From an uncultured Mycoplasmatota bacterium (GTDB lineage: Bacteria; Bacillota_I; Bacilli_A; RF39; UBA660), in assembly GCA_947574215.1 (NCBI GenBank), contig CANPIX010000010.1, positions 1-36,558 on the forward strand: a DNA stretch of 36,558 nucleotides. Direction: 5' to 3'. The notes under the pieces are model-generated. The model was given only the letters and a program-made list of their open reading frames with translations, made no database searches and had not been told where the DNA came from. Of this stretch, positions 1 to 9,217 are shown piece by piece. Position 1 is the first letter of the stretch. Every line of letters starts with the position of its first letter. The position numbers were made by a program, and so were the translations under genes.

Positions 1-61
1 TATTTTCTGTTTTTATTGTATAATCAAACACCCCCTCCCGTCAAGGTTTATTTACCATAAC

Positions 62-88
62 AAAAAAAAGCAAAATAGTTTCTTGCTT
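62..88 (-). terminator. Probable terminator downstream of ysxC
   Basis: Read on the minus strand, AAGCAA, a nine-base loop and TTGCTT are followed by a run of eight T. It lies about 150 bases past the ysxC stop with no gene between. The rest of 1-237 shows a C-rich patch (CCCCCTCCC near 32-40) that is odd for this genome, and a TATAAT at 19-24 with no gene visible downstream. Confidence 0.55.
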
Positions 89-237
89 CCTATCGTGAAA
101 AGTTATCTTTTACACAGAATTTTGGACACACTCTTGAAAAATTGAAAACAATGAATTTCATGTGCAAAAACATAGTACTTTCAATATCTCATTTGTGTAA
201 ACTGGTTTTTATAGATTTTCTCTTCTTTATTTTTTAT

Positions 238-831
238 TTATTCTTTTTTTCTAAAATAGTTTTCTATTATTGAAAAAACTTCTTCTTTTCCTTTTTTTGT
301 TATAGTCGAAAAAGGAATAAATCGATCTTGTTCCCCTAATTTTAAAGTATCTCGTATTAATTTATCTTGCTTCATACGATTACTTTTTGTTACTTTATCA
401 TATTTTGTAGCAACAACTGTTATATTTAAATCATAATATCTTAAAAAATTATACATAAGTATATCATCTTCTGTTGGCTTATGACGATAATCCACTAATA
501 AAAAAACATGTTTCAATTCCTTTCTGTTTTTTAAATATTCTTCAATCATCATTCCCATTTTTTTGCTTGTTCCTTTATCTACTTTTGCATAACCATATCC
601 AGGAACGTCTATTAGATAAAACGTTTCATTTATAAAATAAAAATTCAACGTTTGGGTTTTTCCAGGTTTTGAACTTGTTCTAGCGTAATTTTTGCGTCCA
701 ATTAGCGTATTAATAAAACTACTTTTTCCAACATTACTTCTGCCGACTAATAAAAATTCACACTTTTCATCTGTGGGATATTGGCTTTGCCTAACCGCAA
801 TATTTTTTAAATCTACCGTTTTGATTTCCAT
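238..831 (-). CDS. ysxC: Ribosome biogenesis GTP-binding protein YsxC/EngB
   Basis: This is a TRAFAC-class GTPase of the YihA/YsxC/EngB family, which helps assemble the large ribosomal subunit. The P-loop GRSNVGKSS, the G3 motif DVPGYGYA and the G4 motif TKYDK are all present, and the product of about 197 residues has the usual family size. I chose the internal ATG at 831 (MEIKTVDL...) because AGGTGA lies eight to nine bases upstream. The longer ORF-track start is a TTG inside the promoter. The gene is transcribed divergently from the FemAB-like gene and ends before a hairpin terminator. Family assignment is secure; the cellular role is family knowledge. Confidence 0.95.
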   Translation of the reverse strand: MEIKTVDLKNIAVRQSQYPTDEKCEFLLVGRSNVGKSSFINTLIGRKNYARTSSKPGKTQTLNFYFINETFYLIDVPGYGYAKVDKGTSKKMGMMIEEYLKNRKELKHVFLLVDYRHKPTEDDILMYNFLRYYDLNITVVATKYDKVTKSNRMKQDKLIRDTLKLGEQDRFIPFSTITKKGKEEVFSIIENYFRKKE

Positions 832-850
832 ATAAAAATCACCTAAAAAT

Positions 851-879
851 AGTTTACCCTTTTTCATTAGTATTTGCAA
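851..879 (-). promoter_or_regulatory. Putative promoter of ysxC
   Basis: On the minus strand TTGCAA (874-879) and TAAACT (851-856) are separated by exactly 17 bases, with the ysxC RBS just downstream. TTGCAA is its own reverse complement, and a second copy serves the divergent promoter seven bases away. Confidence 0.5.
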
Positions 880-886
880 TCTTTTC

Positions 887-915
887 TTGCAAACTACATT
901 ATTTATGTTTATAAT
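887..915 (+). promoter_or_regulatory. Promoter of the FemAB-like gene
   Basis: TTGCAA (887-892), 17 bases, then a perfect TATAAT (910-915), 25 bases before the ATG. The ORF track places the start of the downstream gene inside this promoter (a TTG at 887), which argues against that start. Confidence 0.7.
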
Positions 916-940
916 AAAAAATCAACAGGAGGTTTTTTTC

Positions 941-2200
941 ATGCGCATTAGAAATTTAAACATTCATGAGTTTGAAACATTTGTATCAAAGAATGATTTA
1001 GGAAACTATTATCAGACTTATGAATACGCTTGTCTTATGAAAGAAAATGGGTACGATTATGAATTTATTGGTTTAGTAAACGAATACGATACTGTGCTAG
1101 GTGCCTCTTTAATACTAATTAAAAAATTAACAAAACATTTAAAATATGGCTACGCACCAAAAGGTTTTGTCCTTGACTATTTTAATAAAGAATTAGTAAA
1201 AGAATTCACAAATCGCGTTATCTCCTATTACCAAAAAAAGTTGACATTTATAAAAATAAATCCGGAAATAGCTATCTCTGAAATTAATGCCAAAACAAAA
1301 GAAAAAATATACAATCAAAATATGGAAATTAAAAACATTTTATTAGATTTAGGATATGAAAAACTAAAAGACAATTTGTATTTCGAATCTCAAATTCCAA
1401 AATACAATGGAGTCGTTCATCTAAGAAATTTTTCTATAGAAAACCTTGAAAAAAACACAAGAAACAAAATTAAAAGGGGAAACAGCAAAGGATTATTTTT
1501 CGAAATATCAGATTATAGAGGAATTGATATTTTGTATAACTTTATCAAAAGAAAGAAAAGTAAAAACGCTTTGTATTACAAAAAATATTATCGAACCTTT
1601 AAAAATACTAATAATGTTGATGTGGTTTTAGTCGGTATTGATACAAATGATTTTTTAATACAATCTAAAAATAGTTATGAAAAAGAATTGGAACACAATT
1701 CACTACTAGCAAAATGTTTAACAAAAGAACAAAACGAAAAAAATATAAACAAAAAAATGAATTCAGATCGTACTCTTTTATCTTATAAAAACGATATTTT
1801 GAATGCACAAACAATAGCAAAAATTGGACAAAGAATATATATTGCTGGAGCTTTAGTCATAAAGTATAAAAACAGAATTAGCATTGCAATTAGTGGGTAT
1901 GATATCAAATACAAACGATTTAATCCTAATTATTACTTACATTATCAAATATTTAATTATTATAAAAAATATTTTGAATTTGCGGATATAAATGGGCTAA
2001 CTGGAGATTTTAGTTCAGAAAATCCCTACAAAGGATTAAATACTTTTAAATTAGGATTTAAGCCTAAAATATATGAGTTTATTGGTGAATACGATTTGAT
2101 TCTAAATCATTCTACATACAAAAGGCTTTTAAAAAATGGAAAATTAGCAAAAGTATTTAATAAAAACAATATAAAGAAAAAAAGAAATACCAATTCTTAA
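941..2200 (+). CDS. FemAB/MurM-family peptidoglycan interpeptide-bridge aminoacyltransferase
   Basis: The protein of about 419 residues matches the Fem family, tRNA-dependent transferases that add amino acids to the lysine side chain of lipid II. The N-terminal half has the Fem-type start (ETFVSKNDLGNYYQTYEYA) and a basic helix (NTRNKIKRGNSKGL). The C-terminal half has the second acyltransferase-fold signature, with YYLHYQ, the DINGLTGDF region and FKLGFKP followed by IGEYDL. The lysine-rich stretch between about residues 215 and 295 may be the helical arm. AGGAGG lies ten bases before the ATG at 941. A terminator follows, so it is probably monocistronic. It implies a peptidoglycan wall with a cross-bridge. 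Which amino acid it adds cannot be read from the sequence. Confidence 0.85.
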   Translation: MRIRNLNIHEFETFVSKNDLGNYYQTYEYACLMKENGYDYEFIGLVNEYDTVLGASLILIKKLTKHLKYGYAPKGFVLDYFNKELVKEFTNRVISYYQKKLTFIKINPEIAISEINAKTKEKIYNQNMEIKNILLDLGYEKLKDNLYFESQIPKYNGVVHLRNFSIENLEKNTRNKIKRGNSKGLFFEISDYRGIDILYNFIKRKKSKNALYYKKYYRTFKNTNNVDVVLVGIDTNDFLIQSKNSYEKELEHNSLLAKCLTKEQNEKNINKKMNSDRTLLSYKNDILNAQTIAKIGQRIYIAGALVIKYKNRISIAISGYDIKYKRFNPNYYLHYQIFNYYKKYFEFADINGLTGDFSSENPYKGLNTFKLGFKPKIYEFIGEYDLILNHSTYKRLLKNGKLAKVFNKNNIKKKRNTNS

Positions 2201-2220
2201 AAGTTGAAATAATAAAGTAA

Positions 2221-2256
2221 AAGTGGAACACAAAAAAATGCGTTCTACTTTTTTTG
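2221..2256 (+). terminator. Terminator after the FemAB-like gene
   Basis: AGTGGAACaCA and TGcGTTCTACT pair, with one mismatch and one G-U, around an A-rich loop and lead into seven T. Confidence 0.75.
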
Positions 2257-2562
2257 ATATATTTTAAATAAGGAATTGCTATTAGGTCCTAAGGTAAAAA
2301 AAATATAATAATTTAAATTAGTAAAAGATCATGTAAATCAACATAAGTGCATTAGAAATCACAAATCGAAAAAATATGCCTAGAAAAGTATAATTATTAG
2401 AAATAGCTGAAACAAACGATATTTTGAATAATTATGAAATAAATAGAAATGGAAAGATTTCCTCTATTACACAATTTTTTACATTCTCTAAAATTTTTAA
2501 AAATTATTTTTTCACGCTTTTTAATAGCAAGATTTCATTAGAAATATTCAATCAATTATAAG
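2257..2562 (+). other. Gene-free stretch with a possible decayed ORF
   Basis: No start-containing ORF is supported. On the plus strand 2394-2561 is open for 55 codons without a plausible start (it begins LLEIAETNDILNNYEIN) and follows an in-frame stop; it could be the tail of a degraded gene, but I recognise no family. There is no clear terminator for the HAD gene that ends at 2563. Confidence 0.2.
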
Positions 2563-3273
2563 TTAATTTAAAGTTTCTATTAATTCTGCAACCGTATTAC
2601 AAAGTTTATTTGTTGATTTATAAACAACTTCTTCAGAATTTTTCATGCCATAACCATTATATTTTAAAATCATTTCTACATCATTTGCTCCATCACCAAT
2701 AGGGTAAACATCATTATCAGATATATTTTCCATTTTTACTATTTTTTCAATAGCCTTTCCTTTATCTGTTTTTACAGAAATAATTTCAACTAAGTAATCT
2801 TTTTGTGTTGTTATAACATAAGATTTAACTGTTTCTTTCCAATTTTCATTTATAGTTTCAGATAAAGCTCTAGAAGTTTTTTCATCTTTCATTTCTAACA
2901 TAATTTTGGTAAGTTCATCTGATACATCTTCTATATCTTTTTTCATAATATCAAAAAGAATTATGCGTTCTAGACCTTCTCTAGATTCTACTGCCTTTAA
3001 TATCTGAATACCAATATTTTTTGGAATGAAACAAGCGTCAATAACTTTTTCATTTTTATCCAAAATAACTCCTCCATGATTTACAATTAAATAATCAAAA
3101 GGAATAGGATAAAAATCAAGTTTTCTTTTTAAGTCTAAATAACTTCTTCCTGTAGCAATTACAAACAAATTATCATTATCTCTAAATTTTTTAATTGCTT
3201 CAATATTTTTTATTATATCTTTTTCACTTGTATCTAAAGTTCCATCATAATCACTAAAAATAATCTTATTCAT
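2563..3273 (-). CDS. HAD-superfamily phosphatase, Cof/YcsE-like
   Basis: This is a haloacid dehalogenase-fold hydrolase of about 236 residues. Motif I DYDGTLDT is at the N-terminus, a motif II-type threonine is in FVIATGRS, and motif III/IV is GDGANDVEM. The cap between them is of the Cof (type IIB) kind, whose members dephosphorylate sugar phosphates or flavin-related compounds; the substrate cannot be deduced. I prefer the ATG at 3273: AGGAA is nine bases upstream, whereas for the ORF-track GTG at 3282 it would be directly adjacent. The gene stands alone between two gene-poor gaps. Confidence 0.85.
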   Translation of the reverse strand: MNKIIFSDYDGTLDTSEKDIIKNIEAIKKFRDNDNLFVIATGRSYLDLKRKLDFYPIPFDYLIVNHGGVILDKNEKVIDACFIPKNIGIQILKAVESREGLERIILFDIMKKDIEDVSDELTKIMLEMKDEKTSRALSETINENWKETVKSYVITTQKDYLVEIISVKTDKGKAIEKIVKMENISDNDVYPIGDGANDVEMILKYNGYGMKNSEEVVYKSTNKLCNTVAELIETLN

Positions 3274-3282
3274 TGAATTCAC

Positions 3283-3684
3283 TTCCTATTCTATTGCTTT
3301 TGCTTAATAATTCCATTTTATTTTACTAATTCATTTCCCTCATTTATTATAGTTATAATTCTGATTATTAAATCTATAATATTATTTAAGCAACAAATTT
3401 ATACAATTCGAAATTGCATCATAAACGCTAATCTTTGAGCGGGTATTAATGTTAAGAAATAACCTAAAATATTTCTTTCTGTAGAAGTTTTCAAATTAAA
3501 TTTTTGTATCTATCCGTTATACATGTTATTATTTCAAGGAACAAATCCATTAACTCGAAGCAAAAAAAAGAAAAAGGTTTTCAAAAAGTTGTGTAAAAGG
3601 TAATTTTACCTTACGTAAAGAAGCATCAAAAAAGATGGTTCTTTTTAAATTTATTATAGCAATTAATAAAGTGCTGATATTTTC
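3283..3684. other. Gene-poor gap of about 400 bases
   Basis: No supported gene. The strongest structure is AAAGAAGCATC, A6, GATGGTTCTTTTT at about 3618-3648, a stem with one mismatch that is T-rich on the plus strand side and only weakly so on the minus side; it may end the serine hydrolase transcript. A second small inverted repeat, GGTAATTTTACC, is just before it. On the minus strand around 3395-3500 there are short peptide-like stretches (such as TERNILGYFLTLIPAQR) ending in stops, suggestive of a decayed gene but not identifiable. Confidence 0.3.
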
Positions 3685-4680
3685 TTATTTTTCATAAATC
3701 TCTGCATGACATAAATTTTGTCGGCTGTCATAAAAGGATTGATGAAGTTCACGTACTCTTTTATGTATTTCTTGTACAATTTCTTTATATCCACTATTTT
3801 CATGTAATGTTAATATAGAAATCGCGTAAGGTTTTTCTTCCAAACTTAATCCAATATCATGATAATTGTCTCCATAACTACCATACTTATGATAGATTTT
3901 AATTGTGTCTGTATTAAAAGCATTTCGCTCACTATTATCCATAATATTTTTTAAAAATGGACCATATTTTTCATTTTCCTTTATAATTCGGTAAGCCTCT
4001 TTAAGATATATATTAGTGTCTTCTGCTGTCTGACTACCAAAATTATCTCCACCCGTTAGAATAACTTTGGCCCCTAAACTTTCTCCATAGGACTTTAATT
4101 TACTAAAACCAATATAATCAATCAACATCATATGAGCAGAATTATCACTCACAGAAATAGCATAAGTAATCAAATTTCGAAGAGACACTTTGTCACCATA
4201 TTTGTGAGTTGCAAGACCACTACTAAAAGCTTTTTTATACTTTTCTGTATATGTTATCGTTTCCGTATCTAAATTTACATTTCCTATTATTGCTTCATTA
4301 ATTAAATAAAGAGCATCCACTAATTTTATTAAACTAGCTCCATAATAAATAGTAGTAGGCTTATAACTATAAGAAAATCCCGTTGTTAAATCTTCATAAA
4401 AAACCGAAACTTCATAGTGATTTTTCTTTATATATTCATTAATCCCATTTCTTATAGAATTTAAGTTATCATTTATATCTGTTTCATTAAATTTGCGATT
4501 TAAACAAGCATTATACTCTCTTTCTTGTTCTTTTTGTTCCTCTTTTTGATTCTTAGGAAATCCCGTTTTATAATCATCTCGTTTTGAAAAATTAAAAAAA
4601 TAGGAAAAGATAAATAGAAAAAAGAAAACAGTTAAGAGAAGTTTAATAAAACGTTTCTTTTTTATTTTACGTTTAGCCAT
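3685..4680 (-). CDS. Membrane-anchored class A beta-lactamase-like serine hydrolase
   Basis: A 331-residue protein: a lysine-rich start, one membrane segment (about 12-30), a charged linker, then a penicillin-binding-fold domain from about residue 60. The SxxK motif is SLIK (S116-K119), the SDN loop is S178-N180, and the third motif is KYG (K255-G257) where beta-lactamases usually have KTG. I see no evident omega-loop Glu166 motif. The family (beta-lactamase2 type) includes true beta-lactamases and serine hydrolases of unknown substrate, so drug resistance should not be assumed. Two cysteines only, C59 and C324, bracket the outer domain and could form a disulfide. AGGTGA precedes the ATG. An extended -10 (TGTTATTAT) lies between it and the tuf terminator. 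Confidence 0.8.
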   Translation of the reverse strand: MAKRKIKKKRFIKLLLTVFFFLFIFSYFFNFSKRDDYKTGFPKNQKEEQKEQEREYNACLNRKFNETDINDNLNSIRNGINEYIKKNHYEVSVFYEDLTTGFSYSYKPTTIYYGASLIKLVDALYLINEAIIGNVNLDTETITYTEKYKKAFSSGLATHKYGDKVSLRNLITYAISVSDNSAHMMLIDYIGFSKLKSYGESLGAKVILTGGDNFGSQTAEDTNIYLKEAYRIIKENEKYGPFLKNIMDNSERNAFNTDTIKIYHKYGSYGDNYHDIGLSLEEKPYAISILTLHENSGYKEIVQEIHKRVRELHQSFYDSRQNLCHAEIYEK

Positions 4681-4711
4681 AGTATCACCTATTACTTAAA
4701 TAATAACACAA

Positions 4712-4749
4712 TTAAACAAAAAGAAAAAGTGGAAGCAAATTCCACTTTT
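4712..4749 (-). terminator. Terminator of the tuf transcript
   Basis: On the minus strand AAAAGTGGAA, a five-base loop and TTCCACTTTT form a perfect ten-pair stem followed by a T-rich run (TTTTTCTTTTTG). It ends the rpsL-rpsG-fusA-tuf unit. Confidence 0.9.
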
Positions 4750-4759
4750 ACATTTGTAA

Positions 4760-5926
4760 TTATTCGATAATTTCTGAAACTACACCAGCACCAACAGTAC
4801 GTCCACCTTCACGGATAGAGAACTTAGTACCATTTTCAAGTGCTACTGGAGCAATTAATTCTACAGTCATATCAACATTATCACCAGGCATTACCATTTC
4901 AACTCCACTTGGAAGTTCGATAACACCAGTAACGTCAGTTGTACGGAAATAGAATTGTGGTCTGTAGTTTGAGAAGAATGGAGTATGACGTCCGCCTTCT
5001 TCTTTACTTAGAACATAAACACTAGCTTTGAACTTATGATGTGGAGTAACACTTCCAGGTTTTGCTAGAACTTGACCACGTTCAACATCATCACGAGCAA
5101 CACCACGAAGTAAAACTCCTGCATTGTCTCCTGCTTGCGCAAAATCTAATTGTTTTCTAAACATTTCGATTCCAGTACAAACCGTTTTAGATGTATCTTT
5201 AAGACCAACGATTTCAACTTCATCATTAAGATTCAATTGTCCACGTTCAACACGTCCTGTAACAACTGTACCACGTCCAGAGATTGTGAATACATCTTCA
5301 ATACTCATTAAGAATGGTTTATCAGTATCACGAACTGGTGAATCAATATAATCATCAACAGCAGCCATTAAATCACGAATAGCCCCAGCATTTGTTTCAT
5401 CACCTTCAAGAGCTTTAAGAGCAGATCCACGAATAATAGGACATTCTGAATCAAAATTGTATTCTCCTAATAACTCTCTAATTTCCATTTCAACTAAATC
5501 AAGTAATTCTGGATCATCTACTTGATCACATTTGTTCATGAAAACAACAATTTTAGGTACACCAACTTGACGAGATAACAAGATATGTTCTCTAGTTTGT
5601 GGCATAGGTCCATCTGCAGCAGATACTACAAGGATAGCACCATCCATTTGTGCAGCACCAGTAATCATGTTTTTAACATAGTCGGCATGTCCTGGGCAGT
5701 CTACGTGAGCATAATGACGTTTTTCCGTTTCATACTCAACGTGAGAAGTATTAATTGTAATACCTCTTTCTCTTTCTTCTGGTGCTTTATCGATATCAGC
5801 ATAATCAACAAAGTTTCCAAAATATTTTGTAATTGCAGCCGTTAATGTTGTTTTACCATGGTCAACATGTCCAATAGTACCAATATTAACGTGTTCTTTT
5901 GAACGATCGTATTTTTCTTTTGCCAT
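4760..5926 (-). CDS. tuf: Translation elongation factor Tu
   Basis: EF-Tu delivers aminoacyl-tRNA to the ribosome as a GTP complex. The G1 motif GHVDHGKT, the switch I region ERGITI, the G3 motif DCPGHADY and the G4 motif NKCD are all intact, followed by the two beta-barrel domains and the conserved end ([10 protein letters not shown]). The start is the ATG at 5926 ([10 protein letters not shown]), with AAAGGAG upstream, giving 388 residues; the ORF-track start is six codons longer. It is the last gene of the str operon and also has its own promoter in the fusA-tuf gap. Confidence 0.98.
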   Translation of the reverse strand: MAKEKYDRSKEHVNIGTIGHVDHGKTTLTAAITKYFGNFVDYADIDKAPEERERGITINTSHVEYETEKRHYAHVDCPGHADYVKNMITGAAQMDGAILVVSAADGPMPQTREHILLSRQVGVPKIVVFMNKCDQVDDPELLDLVEMEIRELLGEYNFDSECPIIRGSALKALEGDETNAGAIRDLMAAVDDYIDSPVRDTDKPFLMSIEDVFTISGRGTVVTGRVERGQLNLNDEVEIVGLKDTSKTVCTGIEMFRKQLDFAQAGDNAGVLLRGVARDDVERGQVLAKPGSVTPHHKFKASVYVLSKEEGGRHTPFFSNYRPQFYFRTTDVTGVIELPSGVEMVMPGDNVDMTVELIAPVALENGTKFSIREGGRTVGAGVVSEIIE

Positions 5927-5956
5927 CGTTTTTTCTCCTTTCAATATACTATTATT

Positions 5957-5985
5957 ATTTTATCTAATGCTTGAATGTTTTTCAA
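5957..5985 (-). promoter_or_regulatory. Internal promoter for tuf
   Basis: In the 68-base fusA-tuf gap the minus strand has TTGAAA (5980-5985), 17 bases, then TAAAAT (5957-5962). The -35 is part of a small inverted repeat CTTGAAaaacaTTCAAG. It would allow tuf to be expressed above the rest of the operon. Confidence 0.6.
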
Positions 5986-5994
5986 GTATTATTT

Positions 5995-8067
5995 TTAGTT
6001 AACGCTGTTTTTCTTTATGATTTCTTCAGCGATTGATTTAGGAACTTCTTCATAATGATCTTTTTCCATTTGGAAGTTTCCACGTCCTTGTGTATTACTT
6101 CTTAAATCAGTAGCATACCCAAACATTTCTGAAAGTGGTACCATAGCTATAATTCTTAAAGTATTACCAATAGACTCTTGTCCCATAGGACGTCCTCTAC
6201 GACTTGTTAAGTCTCCCATAACATTACCCATATATTCTTCTGGAACATCAACTACTACTTTCATAATTGGTTCTAAAAGAACAGGTTTACATTTATTTTT
6301 AGCTTCTTTTAAAGCCATAGATGCAGCAATCTTAAACGCCATTTCACTAGAATCGACATCATGATAACTTCCATCATAAAGTGTAGCTTTTACATCTACT
6401 AGTGGATAACCAGCTAAAATTCCGCCAGCCATTGCTTCTTGAAGTCCTTTATCTGTTACTGGAATGTATTCACGAGGAACTACTCCACCAACAATTGCAT
6501 CCACAAATTCATATCCCTTTTCTGGATTTGGTTCAAATTTAACCCAAACATGTCCATATTGTCCACGTCCACCAGATTGTTTAATGTACTTACCTTCACA
6601 TTCACCCATTTGAGTAATGGTTTCACGATAAGCAACTTGTGGTCTACCTTTGTTACATTCAACGTTAAATTCACGTTTCATACGATCAACTATAATATCT
6701 AAGTGAAGTTCTCCCATTCCAGATAGTACGGTTTGACCAGTTTCGGTATCCGTTTTAACACGAAGAGTTGGATCTTCTTCTACTAATTTTGCAATAGCAA
6801 TTGCCATTTTGTCTTGATCATTTTTTGATTTTGGTTCAATGGCAATATCAATAACTGGTTCAGGAAATTCCATACCTTTCATAATACAGAAATTCTTTTC
6901 ATCACAAAGGGTATCAGCCGTTGTTGTATTTTTAAGACCAACAGCTGCAGCAATTTCTCCAGCGTATACCTCGGTGATTTCTTTTCTTTGATTTGCATGC
7001 ATTTGTAAAATACGTCCAATACGTTCTTTTTCTCCTTTTGTAGAGTTTAAAACGTAAGAACCACTTTTTAATACTCCAGAATACACACGGAAGAATGAAA
7101 GTCTTCCTACAAATGGATCCGTCATAATTTTGAATGCAAGTGCCGTAAATGGTTCAGAATCACTTGGATGACGTTTTACGTCATTTCCTGACTTATCTGT
7201 ACAATCAATAGCTTCAATATCTGTTGGTGCAGGTAAATAATCAAGAACTGCATCAAGTAATGTAGCTGTACCTTTATTACCCAAAGCATCCGCACATAAT
7301 ACTGGGAAGAATCCCACAGATAATGTAGCCGTTCTGATTGCTTTCTTTAATGCATCAACAGTAATTTCTCCACCATCTAGGTAAGTCATCATGAATTCTT
7401 CATCAAAATCAGCAACCGCTTCAATTAACTTAGATCTGTATTCTTTGGTTTTTCCTACCATATCATCCGGAATTGTAATTTCGATTAATTCTTGTTTTTC
7501 AGTTCCATCATATTTGTATGCTTTTTCTGTTACCAAGTCAACATAACCAATGTAATCTGACTCAGCACCAATTGGTAAAATAATAGGTGCAGCATTAGCT
7601 CCTAATCTGTCTTTAATTGTTCCTAAACTAAAGTAGAAATCTGCTCCCATTTTTTCCATTTTATTGGCACAAATCATTCTTGGAACTTTGTATTCATTAG
7701 CTTGTCTCCAAACCGTTTCCGTTTGAGGTTCTACTCCTGCTTGAGCATCAATTAGAGCAACCGCTCCATCTAATACTCTTAAACTTCTTTGTACTTCAAT
7801 AGTAAAATCTACGTGTCCAGGAGTATCAATAATATTTAGACGATATCCTTTCCAATGACAAGTCGTAGCAGCAGAAGTAATTGTTATACCTCTTTCTTGT
7901 TCTTGCTCCATCCAGTCCATTTGTGAAGCACCATCATGAGTTTCCCCAATTTTATGAGTAATTCCCGTAAGGTATAAAATTCTTTCAGTAGTAGTGGTTT
8001 TACCAGCATCGATATGGGCCATAATCCCAATATTTCTTAATTTATCTATAGAAACATCTCTTGCCAT
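5995..8067 (-). CDS. fusA: Translation elongation factor G
   Basis: EF-G is the GTPase that drives translocation. The product is 690 residues, normal for bacteria, with G1 AHIDAGKTT, switch I QERGITI, G3 DTPGHVDF and G4 NKMEKMGA, then domains II-V ending in the conserved [11 protein letters not shown] segment. The usual EF-G sequence runs unbroken, so it is not a tetracycline-protection paralogue. The start is an ATG with AGGAGG whose first bases overlap the rpsG stop region, 12 bases downstream of rpsG, which suggests coupled translation. Confidence 0.98.
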   Translation of the reverse strand: MARDVSIDKLRNIGIMAHIDAGKTTTTERILYLTGITHKIGETHDGASQMDWMEQEQERGITITSAATTCHWKGYRLNIIDTPGHVDFTIEVQRSLRVLDGAVALIDAQAGVEPQTETVWRQANEYKVPRMICANKMEKMGADFYFSLGTIKDRLGANAAPIILPIGAESDYIGYVDLVTEKAYKYDGTEKQELIEITIPDDMVGKTKEYRSKLIEAVADFDEEFMMTYLDGGEITVDALKKAIRTATLSVGFFPVLCADALGNKGTATLLDAVLDYLPAPTDIEAIDCTDKSGNDVKRHPSDSEPFTALAFKIMTDPFVGRLSFFRVYSGVLKSGSYVLNSTKGEKERIGRILQMHANQRKEITEVYAGEIAAAVGLKNTTTADTLCDEKNFCIMKGMEFPEPVIDIAIEPKSKNDQDKMAIAIAKLVEEDPTLRVKTDTETGQTVLSGMGELHLDIIVDRMKREFNVECNKGRPQVAYRETITQMGECEGKYIKQSGGRGQYGHVWVKFEPNPEKGYEFVDAIVGGVVPREYIPVTDKGLQEAMAGGILAGYPLVDVKATLYDGSYHDVDSSEMAFKIAASMALKEAKNKCKPVLLEPIMKVVVDVPEEYMGNVMGDLTSRRGRPMGQESIGNTLRIIAMVPLSEMFGYATDLRSNTQGRGNFQMEKDHYEEVPKSIAEEIIKKNSVN

Positions 8068-8079
8068 AATTTATTCCTC

Positions 8080-8547
8080 CTACCATCTATAATGAGCAAA
8101 TGCTTTATTTGCTTCAGCCATCTTGTGTGTATCTTCACGTTTTTTAACAGCACCACCAGTTCCTTCGGCAGCATCCATAAGTTCTTGCGCTAAATTCATA
8201 GCCATTCCCTTACCATTTCTTAATTTTGCATAATTAACAATCCAACGTAAAGCAAGTGTTTGACTTTTTTCATCACTAACTTCTACTGGAACTTGGTAAT
8301 TAGAACCACCAACACGACGTGATTTAACTTCAAGAGCTGGTTTAACGTTTTCTAACGCGACATTATAAACATCCATTGGTTCTTTACCGGTTTTTTCTTT
8401 TATAATATCAAATGCTTCATAAAGAATTTTTTGTGCAGTACCTTTTTTTCCATCTTGCATAATTTGATTCACTAACTTTGTAACTACTTTCGAATTATAC
8501 ACAGGATCTGGTAATACATCTCTTTTAATTGCTCTTCTTTTACGCAT
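8080..8547 (-). CDS. rpsG: 30S ribosomal protein S7
   Basis: S7 starts assembly of the 30S head by binding the 3' domain of 16S rRNA. The 155-residue protein begins [19 protein letters not shown] and has the typical [12 protein letters not shown] beta hairpin and the [15 protein letters not shown] end. It lies 21 bases after rpsL with its own AGGAGG-type RBS. In some bacteria S7 represses its own operon; no clear S7 target is visible in the short rpsL-rpsG gap. Confidence 0.98.
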   Translation of the reverse strand: MRKRRAIKRDVLPDPVYNSKVVTKLVNQIMQDGKKGTAQKILYEAFDIIKEKTGKEPMDVYNVALENVKPALEVKSRRVGGSNYQVPVEVSDEKSQTLALRWIVNYAKLRNGKGMAMNLAQELMDAAEGTGGAVKKREDTHKMAEANKAFAHYRW

Positions 8548-8568
8548 TTTATTTTCCTCCTTTATCTA

Positions 8569-8982
8569 TTATTTTTTTGGTTTTTTCGTCCCGTACTTAC
8601 TACGACCTTGTCCACGATTTTGAACGCCTTGGGTATCAAGTGTACCACGTACAATGTGATAACGAACACCGATTAAATCTTTTACACGACCACCACGTAC
8701 TAAAACAACACTATGTTCTTGCAAATTATGTCCTTCTCCTGGAATATAAGCATCAATTTCTTTACCATTTGAAAGTCTAACACGAGCGTACTTACGCAAT
8801 GCTGAGTTTGGTTTCTTTGGTGTTTTTGTTCCTACACGAGTACATACACCACGCTTTTGTGGACTATTTTGTTCTGTTTGTTTTCTCTCAAGTGTATTAA
8901 ATCCAACATTTAAAACTGGGCTTTTACTCTTTTTCATTTTCTTTTTTCTTTTGTTATTAACAAGTTGATTGATTGTAGACAT
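8569..8982 (-). CDS. rpsL: 30S ribosomal protein S12
   Basis: S12 lies at the decoding centre. The 137-residue protein begins MSTINQLV and carries the conserved loops [12 protein letters not shown] and [11 protein letters not shown], including the lysines whose mutation gives streptomycin resistance in other species; both are in the usual sensitive-type context. The start ATG follows AAAGGAGGAC. It is the first gene of the str operon. In most Firmicutes rpoC, and often a small L7Ae-family gene, precede it; here a promoter and a pilin-like gene cluster do. Confidence 0.98.
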   Translation of the reverse strand: MSTINQLVNNKRKKKMKKSKSPVLNVGFNTLERKQTEQNSPQKRGVCTRVGTKTPKKPNSALRKYARVRLSNGKEIDAYIPGEGHNLQEHSVVLVRGGRVKDLIGVRYHIVRGTLDTQGVQNRGQGRSKYGTKKPKK

Positions 8983-9041
8983 TTATTTGTCCTCCTTTCA
9001 TTAACACACATCCTGGTGTATCAATTATTAGCTTAAATTAA

Positions 9042-9059
9042 GTTCTATCAAGATAGAAC
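9042..9059 (-). promoter_or_regulatory. Hairpin in the rpsL leader
   Basis: GTTCTATC-AA-GATAGAAC is an eight-pair perfect inverted repeat in the untranslated leader between the promoter and rpsL, with no T run after it, so it is not a terminator. It could bind a ribosomal protein or stabilise the mRNA; neither can be told from sequence alone. Confidence 0.4.
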
Positions 9060-9079
9060 CACATTTAAAAACCAAAAAT

Positions 9080-9109
9080 AATATATCACTCTTACTATAT
9101 GAAAGTCAA
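9080..9109 (-). promoter_or_regulatory. Promoter of the rpsL-rpsG-fusA-tuf operon
   Basis: TTGACT (9104-9109), 18 bases, TATATT (9080-9085) on the minus strand, about 100 bases before rpsL. It confirms the operon starts here instead of continuing from upstream RNA polymerase genes. Confidence 0.7.
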
Positions 9110-9175
9110 GAAAAAGAATGACAAAATCTTACTACTTTTGGCTTTTAAAAAACAAATTTTAACTATTTTTTTCAA

Positions 9176-9208
9176 AGTAAAAAAGTAAAAGAAAAAATTT
9201 TATCTTTT
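9176..9208 (-). terminator. Weak terminator after the small exported-protein cluster
   Basis: On the minus strand AAAAGA and TCTTTT pair around a ten-base loop, followed by ACTTTTTTAC. The stem is short and AU-only apart from one G-C pair. Confidence 0.35.
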
Positions 9209-9217
9209 CCATTTATA

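Noticed and set aside
1-237. Replication origin or DnaA-box cluster in the AT-rich left end
   Set aside because: Only loose matches to the DnaA box (such as TTTTACACA), and no dnaA, dnaN or gidA nearby.
1446-1631. Plus-strand ORF of 61 codons
   Set aside because: Lies wholly inside the FemAB-like gene in another frame and has no RBS; a shadow.
5124-5351. Plus-strand ORFs opposite tuf (also 5585-5845) and fusA (6439-6702), and the minus-frame ORF 6480-6674
   Set aside because: All are out-of-frame or antisense shadows of highly conserved genes, with low-complexity translations.
4760-5926. Reading UGA as tryptophan (Mycoplasma code)
   Set aside because: Tryptophans are encoded by UGG, UGA acts as stop in several genes with downstream RBSs at the right distance, and tRNA-Trp has anticodon CCA.
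8529-8780. Plus-strand ORF of 83 codons opposite rpsL
   Set aside because: Antisense shadow of rpsL and the rpsL-rpsG gap.
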